DNA of 64,000 bases from Oxalobacteraceae bacterium OTU3CAMAD1 (GTDB lineage: Bacteria > Pseudomonadota > Gammaproteobacteria > Burkholderiales > Burkholderiaceae_D): the NCBI GenBank assembly GCA_024123915.1, contig CP099650.1:4030001-4094000 (forward strand), written 5' to 3'. Under the pieces are notes generated by a model that worked only from the letters and a program-made list of their open reading frames with translations, was not told the origin of the DNA and made no database searches. Positions 19,290 through 27,771 of this stretch are shown here, piece by piece (position 1 is the stretch's first letter; each line of letters begins with the position of its first letter). A program made the position numbers and the translations under genes.

Positions 19290-19701
19290 ATTTTAGTTAC
19301 CCTTGGTAATCGCCGTTTAAGACGCAACGCACCATTATACTTGCATCTCGGCAAATTGTCTCTTACGCAATACTACGCAGAGACTAATTTCGTGTGCGAG
19401 AGCTTACGACATCGTCAAAATCCATGTCGCACATCCCGCGCAGCAACGCCGTGGTTCGCGCGCCTTTTGGATGGTGGCGATATTAACATGAACACTTTGG
19501 CGCTTCGGATTGCAAGTGGCGAATCAGGGTAACAATTGTAACCATTCGTTAACCCGGCAAAAAGCGCCCAAACGGAGCATACCAGTGTGCGCTGCAACAT
19601 GACCGTTCGTTACGATTTTTAGCAAGCTTACAAGGGGGATTGGAAGATTTAGTGCGGAATCGCGCAATGACAGAACGTCCTCGCGAAGAAGGAACCCGGC
19701 C
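19290..19701. other. Gene-free 412-base stretch
   Basis: No convincing gene on either strand. The end near 19290 holds the promoter and leader of the Sel1 gene. A near-palindrome GGTAACAATTGTAACC lies at 19528-19543, followed by GTTAACCC, giving a cluster of TAAC repeats. A short hairpin (ACCCGG 19694-19699 with CCGGGT 19708-19713) overlaps the stop of the Hpt gene and may end its transcript. Confidence 0.5.
19334..19362 (-). promoter_or_regulatory. Promoter of the Sel1 protein gene
   Basis: Minus strand: GAGACA (19362-19357), a 17-base spacer and a perfect TATAAT (19339-19334), 44 bases before the ATG at 19289. Confidence 0.45.
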
Positions 19702-20112
19702 TTATGCCCGGGTCGTCTTGCCGTCCAGCGGAGCGTTATGCAGCAGCCAATCCGCAGCCTGGCGCAGGACCAGCTGGTATTCGGATTCCAGTTCGGCGAA
19801 CAGGTGAGGGATGTGCTCGGTCTGGCGCTCGGCCAGCGCCTGCTCCAGCTTGAGCGACGACGCCACCAGGCGCTTCGCCCCCAGCGTGCCGATGGACCCA
19901 CGCAGACTGTGGAAAATCTTGCCGGCATCGACCAGACGCTCCTCCCGGATCGCTTCGCCGGCCTGCTGAAAAGGGGCCATGCCGGGCGCGCAGGCGTCAC
20001 GGACGATTTTGGAGACGATCGCCAGCGCCTTGTCGTCGTTGCCCATGTATTTGAGCAAGGTGGCGACTGAGAATACGTTCTCTTCGGGTCCAGACGGACT
20101 GGTTTCAGACAT
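19702..20112 (-). CDS. Hpt (histidine phosphotransfer) domain protein
   Basis: A 136-residue stand-alone Hpt protein. The phosphate-accepting His68 lies in FHSLRGSIGTLGAKRL, the HxLRGS pattern of Hpt domains, within a helical bundle of about residues 20-130. I chose the ATG at 20112 because GGAG lies seven bases upstream; a GTG at 20124 would add four residues. It would pass phosphate between a hybrid sensor kinase and a response regulator, neither of which is in the window. It follows the Anbu operon after a 115-base gap and is probably transcribed separately. Confidence 0.82.
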   Translation of the reverse strand: MSETSPSGPEENVFSVATLLKYMGNDDKALAIVSKIVRDACAPGMAPFQQAGEAIREERLVDAGKIFHSLRGSIGTLGAKRLVASSLKLEQALAERQTEHIPHLFAELESEYQLVLRQAADWLLHNAPLDGKTTRA

Positions 20113-20227
20113 GCGGCGCTCCACAACGACATTGATTGACTAATAATACACTGACGCGCGATGTTGCCGTACAGATTGTTCGAACATACTTAAACTTACT
20201 GGGCTCGGATTAAGCCAGATCAATACA

Positions 20228-21097
20228 CTACTGTTGACCGTTGTTGAATTGCTGCGCCAAGGTCTGCAGCGGCACGATGGACGCGGCCGGCGCGGTACCG
20301 GCCGGCGGGACGACACGGACCGGCTTGCCGCCCGTCTTCGCCGCGTGCAGCACGTTGCTGGTAGCCTCGGGCGCCGCGTTCCACAGCGGATTGTCGAGGC
20401 CCTCGAACACGCGTTTGAGCTGGTCGCCCCAGGTGTTGCGGATCATCTGGAAATACTGGTTGCGCTCGTCGATGGTCACGAAATGCGTGACCGCCAGCGC
20501 GTCGGTCCCGTAGACCAGCAAATCGAGCGGCAGGCCGACCGAGACGTTGGAGCGCAAGGTCGCATCCATCGAAATGAGCGCGCACTTGGCGGCATCGTCC
20601 AGGCTGGTAGCCGGCGTCACCACGCGGTCGAGGATCGGCTTGCCGTACTTGGCCTCGCCGATCTGGAAATAGGTGTTCTCGTCGTGCGATTCGATGAAAT
20701 TGCCGGCTGAGTAGATCTGGAACAGGCGGCAGCGCTCGCCCTTGATCTGACCGCCGAAAATAATGCTGACGTTGAAGTCGATGCCAAACTCGGCCAGCGA
20801 TCTGGCGTCGCGCTCATGCACCCGGCGCACGGCGTCGCCGAGGATGCGGGCGGCCTCGTACATGTTCGGCGCGTCCCACAGGCTGCTGCCTGCGGCCGCC
20901 TGCTCGGACACCAGTTGGCGGATCGATTGCGAAATCGACAAGTTCCCGGCGGTCATCATGACCATCATACGGTCGCCGGGCACCTCGAACACGCTCATTT
21001 TGCGGAACGTGCCGACCTGGTCCACGCCAGCGTTGGTGCGCGAATCCGATAAAAACACCAGCCCGGCATCGAGGCGCATGCCCACACAATAAGTCAT
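20228..21097 (-). CDS. Anbu-type bacterial proteasome-like peptidase
   Basis: Anbu is an ancestral beta-subunit of the proteasome fold that forms self-compartmentalised rings. The 289-residue protein begins MTYCVGMRLDAGLVFLSDSR, so Thr2 would be the catalytic N-terminal residue after Met removal, followed by DSRTNAGVD and the GDRMMVMMTAGNL core. VRRVHERD, INVSIIFGGQIKG-like and DRVVTPATSLDDAAKCALISMDAT follow as in the family. It is the last gene of a four-gene operon with a transglutaminase-like protein, an alpha-E protein and an ATP-grasp protein. That association is known and is thought to make and process a peptide-like product; the product has not been identified. Confidence 0.92.
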   Translation of the reverse strand: MTYCVGMRLDAGLVFLSDSRTNAGVDQVGTFRKMSVFEVPGDRMMVMMTAGNLSISQSIRQLVSEQAAAGSSLWDAPNMYEAARILGDAVRRVHERDARSLAEFGIDFNVSIIFGGQIKGERCRLFQIYSAGNFIESHDENTYFQIGEAKYGKPILDRVVTPATSLDDAAKCALISMDATLRSNVSVGLPLDLLVYGTDALAVTHFVTIDERNQYFQMIRNTWGDQLKRVFEGLDNPLWNAAPEATSNVLHAAKTGGKPVRVVPPAGTAPAASIVPLQTLAQQFNNGQQ

Positions 21098-21143
21098 CGT
21101 CGTAAAGTATTGAATAAAAGTACGACTATTTTACACGTGGTAA

Positions 21144-21947
21144 TTACCTGGCCCCAATTTTCACATCGACTTCCATCGATTCCTGGCCGCCGCCGCGCCG
21201 CACGCCGCGCACCGGCGCCGCCGAGTCGTAGTCGCGGCCGATGGCCAGACGGCAATAGGCATCGGTCATCAGGCGCGCATGCGTAACGTCGATGCTGATC
21301 CAGCCGACGTAATCCTTGTCTTCGGCCCAGGCGTCGACCCAGGCGTGGCTGGCCGCGTGCCCGGTGTCCTCGGGATCGATGTAGCCGGAAACGTAGCGCG
21401 CCGGGATGCCGTGCGCATGGCAGCAGGCCAGGAACAGGTGGGCATGATCCTGGCACACGCCTTCGCCCAGCGCCAACGCGTCGCTGGCGGTGGTGGTGAC
21501 GACGGTCGCACCGCTTTGATACCGGACCGCACCAAAGATGTGCTCGGCAAGCGAAAGCAGGTCCTTGCTCTGCGCCCGGCCGTGCGGCAGGCAGGAGGCG
21601 GCCAGTTCCAGGATGCCTGGTGCGGCCTCGGTCAGGCGCGTCGGCACCGTGAAGATCAGCGGCGACAGCGTGTCGCCGTTCGGCACCCGCCCCTTGAGCG
21701 GCGCGACGGTCTCGATCACGCCCGAGGCGACGATGGCCAGGCCCTGGTGCGGCGTGTCCATCGTCATCATGTGCGACAGGTTGCCGTAGGCATCGGTGTA
21801 GGCATGCACATGGCCGGGCATGCCGATATGCCACGACAGCACATGCTGCTGCGGCTCCTTGCGCGGCGTCAGGTGCAGCTGCTGGATGGTGTAGGCCAGG
21901 GGCGCGGTATAGGTGTAGCGTGTTGCATGCCGAATATTCAGGAGCAT
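21144..21947 (-). CDS. Transglutaminase-like protein of the Anbu operon
   Basis: A 267-residue protein with the bacterial transglutaminase N-terminal region (RHATRYTYTAPLAYTIQQLHLTPR) and a papain-like core: Cys165 in GEGVCQDHAH, His201 in ASHAWVDAW and Asp220 in SIDVTH form the catalytic triad. The tail (GVRRGGGQESMEVDVKI) is standard for these operon members. It is expected to cut or form amide bonds. It lies 15 bases after the alpha-E gene and 46 bases before anbu. No signal peptide, so cytoplasmic. Confidence 0.92.
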   Translation of the reverse strand: MLLNIRHATRYTYTAPLAYTIQQLHLTPRKEPQQHVLSWHIGMPGHVHAYTDAYGNLSHMMTMDTPHQGLAIVASGVIETVAPLKGRVPNGDTLSPLIFTVPTRLTEAAPGILELAASCLPHGRAQSKDLLSLAEHIFGAVRYQSGATVVTTTASDALALGEGVCQDHAHLFLACCHAHGIPARYVSGYIDPEDTGHAASHAWVDAWAEDKDYVGWISIDVTHARLMTDAYCRLAIGRDYDSAAPVRGVRRGGGQESMEVDVKIGAR

Positions 21948-21962
21948 TTGCCAGCCTCTCGC

Positions 21963-22916
21963 TCAAGCCGCCAGCGGCACCAGGAAATCGCGGCTGACGC
22001 GGTCGCCCAGTTGGTTGATGTCGGCCAGGAAGCGGGTCAGCGTTTCGTGCAGGCCGGCCTCCAGGATGTCGTCGATATTGCTGAATTGCAGCGCCGCGCG
22101 TAGCCTCCCAGCCAGGCGCTCGGTATCGGCCGACACGTCGTTGCGCACCTCGGCCAGGTTCTGCACCACCTCGTCCATACACGCCAGCAACGAGCGCGGC
22201 ATGTCTCCGCGCAGCATCAGCAGCTCGGCGATGCGGGCCGGCGTGATGACGTCGCGATACACCTTGCGGTAGATCTCGAAGCCCGACACCGAGCGCAGCA
22301 GCGCGCCCCAGTAATAGAAATCGTGCTGGCTCATGGCCTCGCTGCGGGTGGCCTCGGCGCCGCCGCCATGGAACTTGACGTCCAGGATGCGCGCCGTGTT
22401 GTCGGCCCGCTCGAGGAAGGTGCCGAGACGGATGAAATGCACGGCCTCGTCGCGCAGCATGGTGCCGACGGTCACCCCGCGCGACAGGTGCGAGCGGAAC
22501 TTGACCCATTCGAAGAACTTGCTCGGATCGTCCTCCAGCAAATCGCTGTCGAGGCGCTTTTGCATGTCCAGCCAGGTCTGGTTCTGGATTTCCCACACTT
22601 CGGTGGTCAGGGTGCCGCGCACGGCGCGGGCGTTCTCGCGCGCCTCGGTCAGGCAGGCGACGATCGACGAGGAATTATCCGGGTCGCGCACCATGAAATC
22701 GATAACCTCGCGCGCCTCCAGGGTCTTGTGCTTGGCGTCGTAGGCGGCTTGCAGCTCCGAAATGCCGAGCATCGCCCGCCATCCGTGGGCGTTGTCCTCG
22801 TCGGACTGGGGCAGCATCGACGTCTGTACGTTGACGTCGAGCATGCGGGCGGTGTTTTCGGCGCGCTCGGTGTAGCGCGCCATCCAGAACAGGTGATCTG
22901 CGGTACGGCTTAACAT
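21963..22916 (-). CDS. Alpha-E domain protein of the Anbu operon
   Basis: A 317-residue all-helical protein of the alpha-E family (DUF403). It begins MLSRTADHLFWMARYTERAE NTARM-like, contains FIRLGTFLERADNTARILDVK and YYWGALLRSVSGFEIYRKVY, and ends NQLGDRVSRDFLVPLAA. The family is always linked to the circularly permuted ATP-grasp proteins and is thought to help in amide-bond chemistry; its exact activity is not established. AAGGAG precedes the ATG, nine bases after the ATP-grasp gene. Confidence 0.92.
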   Translation of the reverse strand: MLSRTADHLFWMARYTERAENTARMLDVNVQTSMLPQSDEDNAHGWRAMLGISELQAAYDAKHKTLEAREVIDFMVRDPDNSSSIVACLTEARENARAVRGTLTTEVWEIQNQTWLDMQKRLDSDLLEDDPSKFFEWVKFRSHLSRGVTVGTMLRDEAVHFIRLGTFLERADNTARILDVKFHGGGAEATRSEAMSQHDFYYWGALLRSVSGFEIYRKVYRDVITPARIAELLMLRGDMPRSLLACMDEVVQNLAEVRNDVSADTERLAGRLRAALQFSNIDDILEAGLHETLTRFLADINQLGDRVSRDFLVPLAA

Positions 22917-22925
22917 GGTGTCTCC

Positions 22926-24356
22926 TTAGCGTTCCAGTATCCAGGTGTCCTTGGTGCCGCCGCCTTGCGACGAATTCACCACCAGCGAACCTTCTTGCAA
23001 TGCCACCCGGGTCAGGCCGCCGGGCACCATCGAAATGGTCTTGCCAGACAGCACGAACGGACGCAGGTCGATGTGGCGCGGCGCGATGCCGTTCTCCACA
23101 TAGGTGGGGCAGGCCGACAACGCCAGGGTCGGCTGGGCGATATAGCCGTCCGGCTTGGCCAGCAGGCGCTGGCGGAAATCCTCGATCTGCGCCTTGGTCG
23201 ACGCCGGGCCGACCAGCATGCCGTAGCCGCCGGCGCCGTGCACCTCCTTGACCACCAGCTCGCCCAGATTGGCCAGCGTGTAGTCCAGATCCTCTTTTTT
23301 GCGGCACTGGTAGGTCGGCACGTTGTTGAGCACCGGCTCCTCGGACAGGTAGAACTTGATCATGTCCGGCACAAAAGGATAGATGGACTTGTCGTCCGCC
23401 ACGCCGGTGCCGATGGCGTTGGCCAAGGTCACGCGGCCGGCGCGGTACACCGACAACAGGCCCGGCACGCCGAGCGAGGAATCCGGGCGGAACGCCAGCG
23501 GATCGAGGAAATCGTCGTCCAGGCGGCGGTAAATCACGTCGACGCGCTTAGGTCCGCGCGTGGTGCGCATGAATACGGTGTTGTCGCTGACAAACAAATC
23601 CTTGCCCTCGACCAGCTCCACGCCCATTTGCTGGGCCAGGAAGGCGTGCTCGAAATAGGCCGAGTTGTACATGCCCGGCGTCATCACCACCACCGTCGGA
23701 TCGTTGATCCCCATGGGCGCGACCGAGCGCAGGTTGTCGAGCAGCATGTCCGGGTAATGGTCGACCGGCGCGATTTTGTTGCGCGCGAACAATTCCGGGA
23801 ATAGCCGCATCATCATCTTGCGGTCTTCGAGCATGTAAGAGACGCCCGACGGCACGCGCAGATTGTCTTCCAACACGTAAAACTCGCCTTCGCCGGCGCG
23901 CACGATATCGACCCCGGCGATGTGGGCATAGATGTCCGAGGCCACGTTGATGCCCTGCATCTCGGGCCGGTATTGCGCGTTCTTGTAGATCTGCTCGGCG
24001 GGAATCAGGCCGGCCTTGATGATGTTCTGGTCGTGGTAGATGTCATGGATGAACATGTTCAGCGCCTTCACGCGCTGAACCAGGCCGGTTTCCATCTTTT
24101 TCCACTCGGCGGCGGGGATGATGCGGGGGATCGTATCGAACGGAATCAGCCGCTCGGTGCCGGCGTCGTCGCCGTAGACGGCAAAGGTGATGCCGACGCG
24201 GCGGAAGGTCAGGTCGGCCTCGGCCCGCTTTCGCTCGATGGTTTCGGCCGACTGGCGCTGGAGCCAGCCGCAAAACTCGCGATAGTGTTCACGTACCTCG
24301 GCGCTGGCATGGTGTGCCAGGCCGTCAGCGGTCATTTCGTTGAAAAATTTTGCCAT
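22926..24356 (-). CDS. Circularly permuted ATP-grasp amidoligase of the Anbu operon
   Basis: A 476-residue ATP-grasp protein of the circularly permuted type 2 family (formerly DUF404/DUF407). Landmarks are FRRVGITFAVYGDD, RLIPFDTIPRIIPAAEWKKM, INVASDIYAHIAGVDIVRAGEGEFYVLEDNLRVPSGVSYMLE (family core), VEGKDLFVSDNTVFMRTT and VKEVHGAGGYGMLVGPAST. The family ligates amino acids or peptides with ATP. First gene of the operon, with GAGGAA before its ATG; a 200-base gap separates it from the PRC-barrel gene upstream, so the operon promoter is probably in that gap. Confidence 0.93.
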   Translation of the reverse strand: MAKFFNEMTADGLAHHASAEVREHYREFCGWLQRQSAETIERKRAEADLTFRRVGITFAVYGDDAGTERLIPFDTIPRIIPAAEWKKMETGLVQRVKALNMFIHDIYHDQNIIKAGLIPAEQIYKNAQYRPEMQGINVASDIYAHIAGVDIVRAGEGEFYVLEDNLRVPSGVSYMLEDRKMMMRLFPELFARNKIAPVDHYPDMLLDNLRSVAPMGINDPTVVVMTPGMYNSAYFEHAFLAQQMGVELVEGKDLFVSDNTVFMRTTRGPKRVDVIYRRLDDDFLDPLAFRPDSSLGVPGLLSVYRAGRVTLANAIGTGVADDKSIYPFVPDMIKFYLSEEPVLNNVPTYQCRKKEDLDYTLANLGELVVKEVHGAGGYGMLVGPASTKAQIEDFRQRLLAKPDGYIAQPTLALSACPTYVENGIAPRHIDLRPFVLSGKTISMVPGGLTRVALQEGSLVVNSSQGGGTKDTWILER

Positions 24357-24473
24357 GTCGAACGTTCCTCTGTGGGGTGCCTTTATCTTCTATCAAGAAG
24401 TGTGCCAGAGGAAATGCCCGATATTGGTGCGTTTACACTATTGGGATAACTACACTGTCGATGATAAGGACGC

Positions 24474-24510
24474 AAAACGCCAAGGCACGCTACGAAGCAT
24501 ACCTTGGCGC
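24474..24510 (-). terminator. Probable terminator of the PRC-barrel gene
   Basis: A perfect 8-base stem, CCTTGGCG (24502-24509) with CGCCAAGG (24478-24485), loop 16, followed on the minus strand by UUUU. It lies 47 bases after the stop of the PRC-barrel gene; the U run is short. Confidence 0.45.
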
Positions 24511-24556
24511 TGAGAATTGTGTTGGACAGAATGCAATCGTGCTGTCCCCTCAACAA

Positions 24557-25132
24557 TTAGAGGTTGCCGCTGCCCGAGCCGGTGCTGCCGTAGCCGGAGC
24601 CGGTCTGGCTGCCGGTCTGGGTGCCAACGCCGCTCTGGCTGCCGTACCCTGGATCGCTCTGCAGGCTTGAGCTGCCCGCGCCCATCACGCTGCCGCTGGC
24701 GGTACGGGTGCCGAGGGCGCCTTGCTGGGTACCGTAGAAGTTGTGCAGCTGGGTGCTGAACTCGGCGCTGGCCATGTCGGGCCAGTTATCCTTGTCGAAG
24801 CCCGGCGCGTTCTTCAGGTGGTCTTTGGACACGTCCAGCAGGAAGCGCTTGTTGACGGTGTCCAGTTGCAGGGCTTCCCAAGGCACGGCGAACAGTTTGT
24901 CGCCCATGCCCAGCCAGCCGCCGAAGGACAGCACCGCGTAGGCGACTTTGCCCTGGCGCATGTCGAGCATGATTTCCTTGATATCGCCCAGGTCTTCTTC
25001 CTGGCGGTTGTAGACATCCTCGCCGATCAGCGTGTCTGCGCCCATCAGGCGGGGGCCGGGGCCGCTGTTGACGTCGAGGTCGTTATCGAGGTCGGTGTAA
25101 ATGCCGTAGGTGTCGCGGTCTAGGTAGCTCAT
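24557..25132 (-). CDS. PRC-barrel domain protein with Gly/Ser/Gln-rich tail
   Basis: A 191-residue protein. Residues about 30-100 form a PRC-barrel (LMGADTLIGEDVYNRQEEDLGDI then KVAYAVLSFGGWLGMGDKLF). The last 50 residues are a low-complexity Gly/Ser/Thr/Gln tail (GSQTGSGYGSTGSGSGN) that is probably disordered. Stress-linked PRC-barrel proteins of this kind are common in soil betaproteobacteria. I chose the ATG at 25132 because GGAG lies upstream; an ATG at 25156 lacks one. It lies next to the dispersed repeat copy B. Confidence 0.85.
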   Translation of the reverse strand: MSYLDRDTYGIYTDLDNDLDVNSGPGPRLMGADTLIGEDVYNRQEEDLGDIKEIMLDMRQGKVAYAVLSFGGWLGMGDKLFAVPWEALQLDTVNKRFLLDVSKDHLKNAPGFDKDNWPDMASAEFSTQLHNFYGTQQGALGTRTASGSVMGAGSSSLQSDPGYGSQSGVGTQTGSQTGSGYGSTGSGSGNL

Positions 25133-25320
25133 GATGGTCTCCAAGTGGTTGAACAAATCCCGTCATACATGCCGCGGGAACAAGGCTCATCATGCGTCCA
25201 ACGCGACGGTAGAGGTATAGGTGCGCGTGCGGTGTCGATGTAGGACGGGGATGAGTTCCCGGAGAACATAGCGAGGTGCTACTCGTGTACCCGCCAATCA
25301 CGTCGAACCGCCTCTAAAAC

Positions 25321-25414
25321 ACGTAGGGCGGATTAGCGCAGCGTAATCCGCCATGCCTGCGTTGCGACGGCTCACGCATTGGCGGATTACGGCTTCGCCT
25401 AATCCGCCCTACGT
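25321..25414. repeat. Dispersed palindromic repeat, copy B (full length)
   Basis: Two inverted units, ACGTAGGGCGGATTAG...CCGCCATGC (25321-25356) and GCATTGGCGGATTACGG...CCCTACGT (25377-25414), each itself a stem, with outer ACGT ends. CTAAAAC precedes it, as in copy C and (reversed) copy E. The right end supplies the TAG stop codon of dadA at 25409-25411. Confidence 0.9.
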
Positions 25415-26644
25415 GGAACCGAGGCCGTCCAGCGCGAACGGCGGGGTTTCGCCGCGCAGCGCGCCCGCCAGCAACTTGGCGGTGCCGCAGGCGAAGGTGA
25501 AGCCGAGCGCGCCATGGCCAACGTTAAGCCACAGGTTGTCGTAGCGGGTGGCGCCGATGATGGGCGCGCCGCCCGGCGTGGCCGGACGCAGGCCTGCCCA
25601 CGTCTCGACGTTGTCGTAGTCGGCCGCGCCCGGCATGGCTTCCCTTGCCAGCCGCATCAGGCCCTGCACGCGGCCGTGCTCGATGGCGAGCCTGGCGCCC
25701 ACCAGGTCGACCATGGCGGCCACCCGCAGCCGGCCGCCGATGCGCGCGTACAGCACCTTGCGCTCGAAGTCGGTCACGCTGATTTCCGGCGCGCGGTCGA
25801 CCGCGCGTATCGGCGCCGTCAGGCTGTAGCCCTTGAGCGGATACAAGGGCAGGTAGATGCCGGCGCGCCCCGCCAGGTCGCGGCTGTCGATGCCGGCCGC
25901 CAGCACGTAATGATCGCCGCCCATGCGCCCGACGGAAGTGTCGAGTCCGCTCACCCGGCCGTCTTCGACCAACAAGGCGTGCACATCGGCGTGGACGACG
26001 CCAACAAAATTGGGATGCGCGCGCAGGCGCAGTTCCAGTGCCAGGCAAAACGCGTGGCAGTCGGCCACCGCTTCGCCGGGGTTGAAGATGGCGCCCGCCA
26101 GCACGTTGTGCAGCGCCGCCAGGGCCGGTTCCCGCGCCACAGTGGCGGCCGGCGACAAGATCTCGGCATCGGCGGCGGCCAGCCCGGCGGCGCGCTCGAA
26201 CAGCGCGCGGCTGCGATACACGATCAGCTTGCCGGCGTCGCGCCAGGCGAACTCGGACGGCGGCAGCAGCGGCGACAGTTCCGCCATCGCATTGCGGCTC
26301 AGTTCGCCCAGCTGCAGCAAGGTGGCGGTGGTGCGGCGGTTGACGTCGGCATTGCAGTTGCGCAGAAATTGCAGGAACCAGCGCCATTGGCGCGGGTCGG
26401 CCTCGGGGCGAAAACGCAGCGGTCCGTCGCGCTGGAACAGCCACTGCAGCGCCTTCAGCGGCACGCCGGCGTCCGCCAGCGGCGCCACGTAGCGATAGCT
26501 GAGCTGGCCGCCATTGCGGTAGCTGGCCATGCTGCCGACTTGCGCCTCGCGCTCGACCAGGCGCACCTGAAAGCCGGCCTCGGCCAGCCACCAGGCCGAC
26601 GTCAGGCCGACCACGCCGCCGCCGATGACGACGATCTCGCTCAT
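25409..26644 (-). CDS. dadA: D-amino acid dehydrogenase (DadA-like)
   Basis: A 411-residue FAD-dependent dehydrogenase that oxidatively deaminates D-amino acids, classically D-alanine, and passes electrons to the respiratory chain. It begins MSEIVVIGGGVVGLTSAWWL (FAD motif), has the DadA hallmark RNGGQLSYRYVAPLADAG, and later WAGLRPATPGGAPIIGATRYDNLWLNVGHGALGFTFACGTAKLLA. The stop codon lies inside dispersed repeat copy B. A 12-base palindrome (AACAATATTGTT) lies 22-33 bases upstream of the start. It is divergent from murQ, which suggests that D-Ala released from cell-wall peptides is burned here. Confidence 0.85.
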   Translation of the reverse strand: MSEIVVIGGGVVGLTSAWWLAEAGFQVRLVEREAQVGSMASYRNGGQLSYRYVAPLADAGVPLKALQWLFQRDGPLRFRPEADPRQWRWFLQFLRNCNADVNRRTTATLLQLGELSRNAMAELSPLLPPSEFAWRDAGKLIVYRSRALFERAAGLAAADAEILSPAATVAREPALAALHNVLAGAIFNPGEAVADCHAFCLALELRLRAHPNFVGVVHADVHALLVEDGRVSGLDTSVGRMGGDHYVLAAGIDSRDLAGRAGIYLPLYPLKGYSLTAPIRAVDRAPEISVTDFERKVLYARIGGRLRVAAMVDLVGARLAIEHGRVQGLMRLAREAMPGAADYDNVETWAGLRPATPGGAPIIGATRYDNLWLNVGHGALGFTFACGTAKLLAGALRGETPPFALDGLGST

Positions 26645-26665
26645 GGTTCAGTGTCTCCCGCTGAC

Positions 26666-26677
26666 AACAATATTGTT
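26666..26677. promoter_or_regulatory. Palindromic operator candidate upstream of dadA
   Basis: A perfect 12-base palindrome, AACAATATTGTT, in the dadA leader and facing murQ. LysR, AsnC/Lrp and other dimeric regulators bind such sites; lysR lies 1.1 kb away. Only the symmetry is seen. Confidence 0.35.
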
Positions 26678-26851
26678 CCTATGCCCGGCGGCACATCGCA
26701 CCGTACGCGGCACAGAATAACGTGGCCTGGCCGCCGTTGCCAATGAAAACCGGCGCTGCCACCATAACCTTTAGGAATGCGCGTCCGGCAACGTTTCATG
26801 CCTCAAGCACGCGTTTGGCGATTACACTGACAGCATCGAACCCATCGAGGC

Positions 26852-27742
26852 ATGACGATGCTCAGAACCGAAATTCCCAGCCAGGAACATGCCGGCCTGG
26901 ACCAATATCCGGTGCCCGACCTGGTCGAGACCCTGATCGCCGACCAGTTCAACGCCATCGCGGCGGTCCGCCATGCGGCCGCGCAGATCTGCGCCGTCGT
27001 CGAGGCGGCCGTGCCCCGCATCGCCGCCGGCGGACGCCTGATTTACGTGGGCGCGGGCACCTCGGGCCGGCTTGGCGTGCTGGACGGCGTCGAGCTGCAT
27101 CCCACTTTTTCATGGCCGCACGAACGGGCGCTGTCGCTGCTGGCCGGCGGCAAGGGCGCCATGTTCCAGGCGGTCGAGGGCGCCGAGGACGACGCCGACC
27201 AAGGCGCCGCCGACCTCGCGGCGCTGCGTCCCGGTCCCAGGGACGTGGTCCTGCTGCTGGCCGCCTCGGGCGCCACGCCGTACGTGCTGGGCGCGCTGGA
27301 CGCCGCCCGCGCCAGCGAGGCTCTGACCGTCGGCATCGCCAACAATCCAGGCGCGCCGCTGGTGCTGCGGGCCGGCATCGGCATCACCCTGGATACGGGG
27401 CCGGAGATCATTTCCGGCAGCACCCGCCTGAAGGCCGGCACCTCGCAGAAAATCGTGCTCAACACCATCTCCAGCGCGATCATGGTCAGGCTGCACAAGG
27501 TTTACGGCAACCTGATGGTGGACATGAAGCCGAGCAATTCCAAGCTGGTCCAGCGCGCCGTCGCGCTGACGATGCACGCCACCGGCGCCGACGAGGCCCG
27601 CGCCCGCGCGGCCCTGGAGCAATGCGGCTTCCACGTGAAAGTCGCCATCGTCGCCTTGCTCAAGCAGCTATCGATACCGCAGGCGCAAGCCTTGCTCGAC
27701 CGCAGCGCCGGCAGTGTGCGCGCCGCACTCCTGCTACAGTAG
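26852..27742 (+). CDS. murQ: N-acetylmuramic acid 6-phosphate etherase MurQ
   Basis: MurQ cleaves the D-lactyl ether of MurNAc-6-phosphate to GlcNAc-6-phosphate in cell-wall sugar recycling. The 296-residue SIS-domain protein has the signature YVGAGTSGRLGVLDGVELHP, with the first catalytic Glu (81) in VELHPT and the second (112) in EGAEDD. IANNPGAPL and TGPEIISGSTRLKAGTSQKI are also present. The motif normally reads LDASECPPT; here it is LDGVELHPT, a small deviation. The gene is followed by lysR after 29 bases and is divergent from dadA. No MurNAc kinase or AmpG is in the window. Confidence 0.9.
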   Translation: MTMLRTEIPSQEHAGLDQYPVPDLVETLIADQFNAIAAVRHAAAQICAVVEAAVPRIAAGGRLIYVGAGTSGRLGVLDGVELHPTFSWPHERALSLLAGGKGAMFQAVEGAEDDADQGAADLAALRPGPRDVVLLLAASGATPYVLGALDAARASEALTVGIANNPGAPLVLRAGIGITLDTGPEIISGSTRLKAGTSQKIVLNTISSAIMVRLHKVYGNLMVDMKPSNSKLVQRAVALTMHATGADEARARAALEQCGFHVKVAIVALLKQLSIPQAQALLDRSAGSVRAALLLQ

Positions 27743-27771
27743 CGCGCAGAGGCGTTATTGAAAGAGGGACC

